A stretch of DNA of 32,250 bases, taken from contig JAPOXA010000006.1 in assembly GCA_026707325.1 (NCBI GenBank), forward strand, positions 1-32,250, written 5' to 3'. This document shows, piece by piece, positions 30,217-32,250 of the stretch. The stretch is from Acidobacteriota bacterium. Lineage in GTDB: Bacteria > Acidobacteriota > Thermoanaerobaculia > Multivoradales > Multivoraceae. Every line of letters starts with the position of its first letter. Within the stretch, counting starts at the first letter, position 1. The notes beneath the pieces are model-generated. The model saw nothing but the letters and a program-made list of their open reading frames with translations. It did not search any database and was not told the DNA's origin. A program made the position numbers and the translations under genes.

Positions 30217-31667
30217 GCGACGAACGGCCGCGCCGCCTCGTGATCGTCGGCGGCGGGCCTTCCGGACTGGCCGCCGCCTGGAAGGCGTCCGTTGAGGCGG
30301 ACCGGGCCGGCGCTTCCCTGGAAATCGTCGTGCTCGAGGCGGACGGGGAGGTCGGCGGCAAGGCGCGGACCGAGCAGGCCGACGGCTTGCTGATCGAGAC
30401 CGGCCCACAGGGCTTTCTCGACGATCAGCCGGTCGTGCGGGAAATGATCGACGCCTGCGGCCTCAAGGACGAAGTGCTGGCGCCGGAACCGGCAGCGAAT
30501 CGCCGCTACATCTACCGGGGCGGCAGGCTGCGGGAGTTGCGGCGCAGCCCGCTGGCCTTCGCAAGGAGCGGCCTGCTGGGACCGCTCGGCCTGGCGCGCC
30601 TGGCAATGGAACCCCTGGTGCGGAGTCGGCACGACAGCGACGCGGAAGGCAGCGCCGGCGAAGACGAGTCGCTGTACGACTTCGCCGCTCGACGCATGGG
30701 CCGGCAGGCCGCGGCACGCCTCATCTCGCCCGTCGTCCTCGGCATCTTCGCCGGCGACGCGCGGAAGCTGTCGGCAGCAGCAGCCTTTCCACGCATGGTC
30801 GCAATGGAACGGGGCCACGGTTCGTTGTTCAAGGCGATGCGCGCCGGCCGCAAGCGCGGCGCTCCGCCGCCGGGGCACCGGACGCTTCGCCGCGGCATCC
30901 AGGCCCTTCCGCGCGCAGTCGCCGCGCTGCCCGGCATCGAAGTCCGCTACCACAGTCGCGTGACGTCCGTCGCCCGTCGGGCGGACCCCGGCCGGACGGA
31001 CACCAGCCGCTTCACTGTTCACCTCGCCGGCCAGGAGGCGCTCCGTGAAGCGTCCCAGTTGAGCGGCAGGACCGAGCTCTCGGCAGCGGCGGTCGTCGTT
31101 GCAGCCGACCTGCCCTCGGCCGCCGATCTCGTCGAAGGCGTGTCGGCAGCGGCGGCGACAGAACTCCGGCGCATCGAGTCGCCACCGATGGCCGTCGTCC
31201 ATACCGCCCTCGACGCCGCGGCCGCGGCTCACATCGAACCGGCCTACGGCTTCCTGGTCGCCCGCGGCGAAGGCATCCGCATGCTCGGCTGCCAGTACGA
31301 GACCGCTACCTTCCGAGGCCGCGGCCCGGACGGCACGTTCCTGACCCGCTCGATGTTCGGCGGCAGCGTCGACCCCGGGGCCGCCGACCTCGACGACGCT
31401 CAGCTTGTCGAGCTGACTCTCCGGGAACTGCGCCGGACAGCAGGTCTGGACGCCGATCCGACCTACACGAGCGTCGCCCGCTGGCCGCACGCCATCCCGC
31501 AGTACGCCCCCGGTCACCCGCGGCGCGTGGCCAGCGTCGAAGCCGCCCTGGACCCGATCGATGGCTTCTACCTGGCCGGCAACGCGCTCCACGGCGTCGG
31601 CCTGAGCCGGGCGATCGCCGTCGGCGCCGAGTGCGGGGAGAAGGCCGCCCGCCTGCTGCTCGGTTAG
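30213..31667 (+). CDS. hemY: Oxygen-dependent protoporphyrinogen oxidase (HemY type, also called HemG)
   Basis: A 484-residue FAD enzyme that oxidises protoporphyrinogen IX to protoporphyrin IX, the step between HemF and HemH, and is probably membrane-associated. The FAD motif is V12-G-G-G-P-S-G18, then LEADGEVGGKARTEQ and IETGPQGFLDD. C-terminal FAD contacts are in FYLAGNALHGVGLSRAIAVGAECGEKAA. VLGIFAGDARKLSAAAAFPRM and FGGSVDP are also family marks. The start is TTG 30213 in a TTGA overlap with hemE; no ATG or GTG precedes the FAD strand in the right place. It is the last gene of cluster 2. With HemF it makes the late pathway wholly oxygen-dependent. The stop is TAG 31665-31667. Confidence 0.93.
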   Translation: MSDERPRRLVIVGGGPSGLAAAWKASVEADRAGASLEIVVLEADGEVGGKARTEQADGLLIETGPQGFLDDQPVVREMIDACGLKDEVLAPEPAANRRYIYRGGRLRELRRSPLAFARSGLLGPLGLARLAMEPLVRSRHDSDAEGSAGEDESLYDFAARRMGRQAAARLISPVVLGIFAGDARKLSAAAAFPRMVAMERGHGSLFKAMRAGRKRGAPPPGHRTLRRGIQALPRAVAALPGIEVRYHSRVTSVARRADPGRTDTSRFTVHLAGQEALREASQLSGRTELSAAAVVVAADLPSAADLVEGVSAAAATELRRIESPPMAVVHTALDAAAAAHIEPAYGFLVARGEGIRMLGCQYETATFRGRGPDGTFLTRSMFGGSVDPGAADLDDAQLVELTLRELRRTAGLDADPTYTSVARWPHAIPQYAPGHPRRVASVEAALDPIDGFYLAGNALHGVGLSRAIAVGAECGEKAARLLLG

Positions 31668-31693
31668 AAGTCGTCGCACCGGCTACTGGGTAC

Positions 31694-31730
31694 GCCGGCG
31701 GCCCCGCCGGCATCCGGCGCAAAGCGCCGG
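31694..31730. repeat. Two adjacent perfect GC hairpins downstream of hemY
   Basis: Hairpin 1 is GCCGGCGG-CC-CCGCCGGC (31694-31711). Hairpin 2 is CCGGCGC-AAA-GCGCCGG (31714-31730). They begin 27 bases after the hemY stop and fill part of the 150-base gap before the aldehyde dehydrogenase gene. No T-run follows, so a classic intrinsic terminator is not evident; a REP-like element or a termination/stability structure for the hemAEY message are both possible. Confidence 0.6.
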
Positions 31731-31770
31731 GCTCTGGAGCTTCTGCCGCGCCCGAGCCGCCAAACCCGGC

Positions 31771-31776
31771 TACACT
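31771..31776 (+). promoter_or_regulatory. Possible -10 element (TACACT) before the aldehyde dehydrogenase gene
   Basis: TACACT, the same hexamer as before the second HEPN gene, lies 47 bases before ATG 31818. GGAGAG at 31804-31809 is the ribosome-binding site. No -35 box is recognised. Confidence 0.35.
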
Positions 31777-31817
31777 CACCCGTCCTACCAGCTCAACACA
31801 CGCGGAGAGAAAACGCC

Positions 31818-32250
31818 ATGAAGGAAGCGCTGCAGTTCTACATCAACGGTGAATGGGTCGACCCGGCGACCCCGAAGACGATGGACGTGATCGATCCGTC
31901 CACTGAAGAAGCGGTCGGCCGGATCAGCCTCGGCAGCGCGGCGGACGTCGACAAGGCCGTCGCCGCGGCGCAGGCCGCCTTCGAGTCGTTCTCCCGGACC
32001 AGCCAGGAAGAACGCGTGGAGCTCCTCGGCCGCATCGTCGCCGGCTACCAGGCCCGGATCGGCGAGATGGCGGAGACGATCTCGATGGAGATGGGCGCCC
32101 CGGCCTGGCTCGCGAAGGCCGCCCAGGCTCCTTCCGGCCTCGGCCACTTCGCCGGCGCCCTGAACGTGTTGAAGGGCTACGAGTTCGTCGAGACGCGCGG
32201 CACGACGAACATCGTCAAGGAGCCCGTCGGCGTCTGCGGCCTGATCACGC
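31818..32250 (+). CDS. Aldehyde dehydrogenase family protein, N-terminal part (runs off window)
   Basis: The first 144 residues of an NAD(P)-dependent aldehyde dehydrogenase of about 480. The N-terminus FYINGEWVDP, then VIDPSTEEAVGRI, a DVDKAVAAAQAAFESFS helix, ERVELLGRI and the run up to EPVGVCGLIT (just before the expected PWN motif) are typical. The catalytic cysteine and glutamate lie beyond the window, so substrate class cannot be judged. The start is ATG 31818 with GGAGAG 8 bases upstream. It seems to be a separate transcription unit from hemAEY, given the hairpins and the -10-like box in the gap. Confidence 0.93.
   Translation, partial: MKEALQFYINGEWVDPATPKTMDVIDPSTEEAVGRISLGSAADVDKAVAAAQAAFESFSRTSQEERVELLGRIVAGYQARIGEMAETISMEMGAPAWLAKAAQAPSGLGHFAGALNVLKGYEFVETRGTTNIVKEPVGVCGLIT

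Overview
This is a GC-rich bacterial chromosome segment with 26 protein-coding genes (one broken, two cut by the window edges). No rRNA, tRNA, CRISPR array or insertion sequence was seen. Several features suggest an uncultured, aerobic, Gram-negative bacterium, possibly of the Acidobacteriota: high G+C, lipoprotein signal peptides, a CRTAC1-type FG-GAP/ASPIC-UnbV protein beside a TPR protein, an M2 (ACE-like) peptidase, and oxygen-dependent heme enzymes. The phylum call is inference and is weak.

Layout. (1) 1-605: the 3' end of glnS. (2) 675-6940: an accessory block, visibly lower in G+C through its larger genes. It holds an MNT nucleotidyltransferase/HEPN pair, a YhaO-like nuclease, a 1213-residue YhaN-like coiled-coil ATPase with a membrane hairpin, and an orphan Xre/MbcA/ParS-like antitoxin. 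It lies between two aminoacyl-tRNA synthetase genes. (3) 6945-13201, minus strand: a five-gene operon galE > HCCA-isomerase-like > CRTAC1-like lipoprotein > TPR protein > gltX, in which every junction overlaps by 1-4 bases. (4) 13254-13959: a second HEPN/MNT pair in the opposite gene order, whose MNT gene has an in-frame TGA. (5) 14000-17236: mdh, a non-heme ferritin and a Spinster-like MFS transporter. (6) 17242-19843, minus strand: an M2 peptidase lipoprotein followed by exonuclease III. (7) 19972-25196: heme cluster 1, a hemC-hemD fusion > hemL > hemF > hemH. (8) 25270-27582, minus strand: a secreted metzincin protease with Fn3 domains. (9) 27764-31667: heme cluster 2, hemA > hemE > hemY. 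(10) 31818 to the end: the start of an aldehyde dehydrogenase.

Function. The two heme clusters encode the C5 route from glutamyl-tRNA to protoheme except porphobilinogen synthase (HemB), which must be elsewhere. GltX charges tRNA-Glu, the substrate of HemA, and ferritin stores iron that ferrochelatase could use. Both late oxidases (HemF, HemY) need oxygen. Translational coupling by ATGA/GTGA/TTGA overlaps is the rule here and fixed several starts.

Most interesting: the accessory block in region 2; the YhaN-like ATPase, in which both coiled-coil arms flanking the membrane hairpin carry tandem duplications of nearly equal size; the nonsense codon in the second MNT gene; and a 27-bp palindromic repeat present in two genes, once in a signal peptide and once in the HemC-HemD linker. 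No intergenic stretch exceeds 300 bases.
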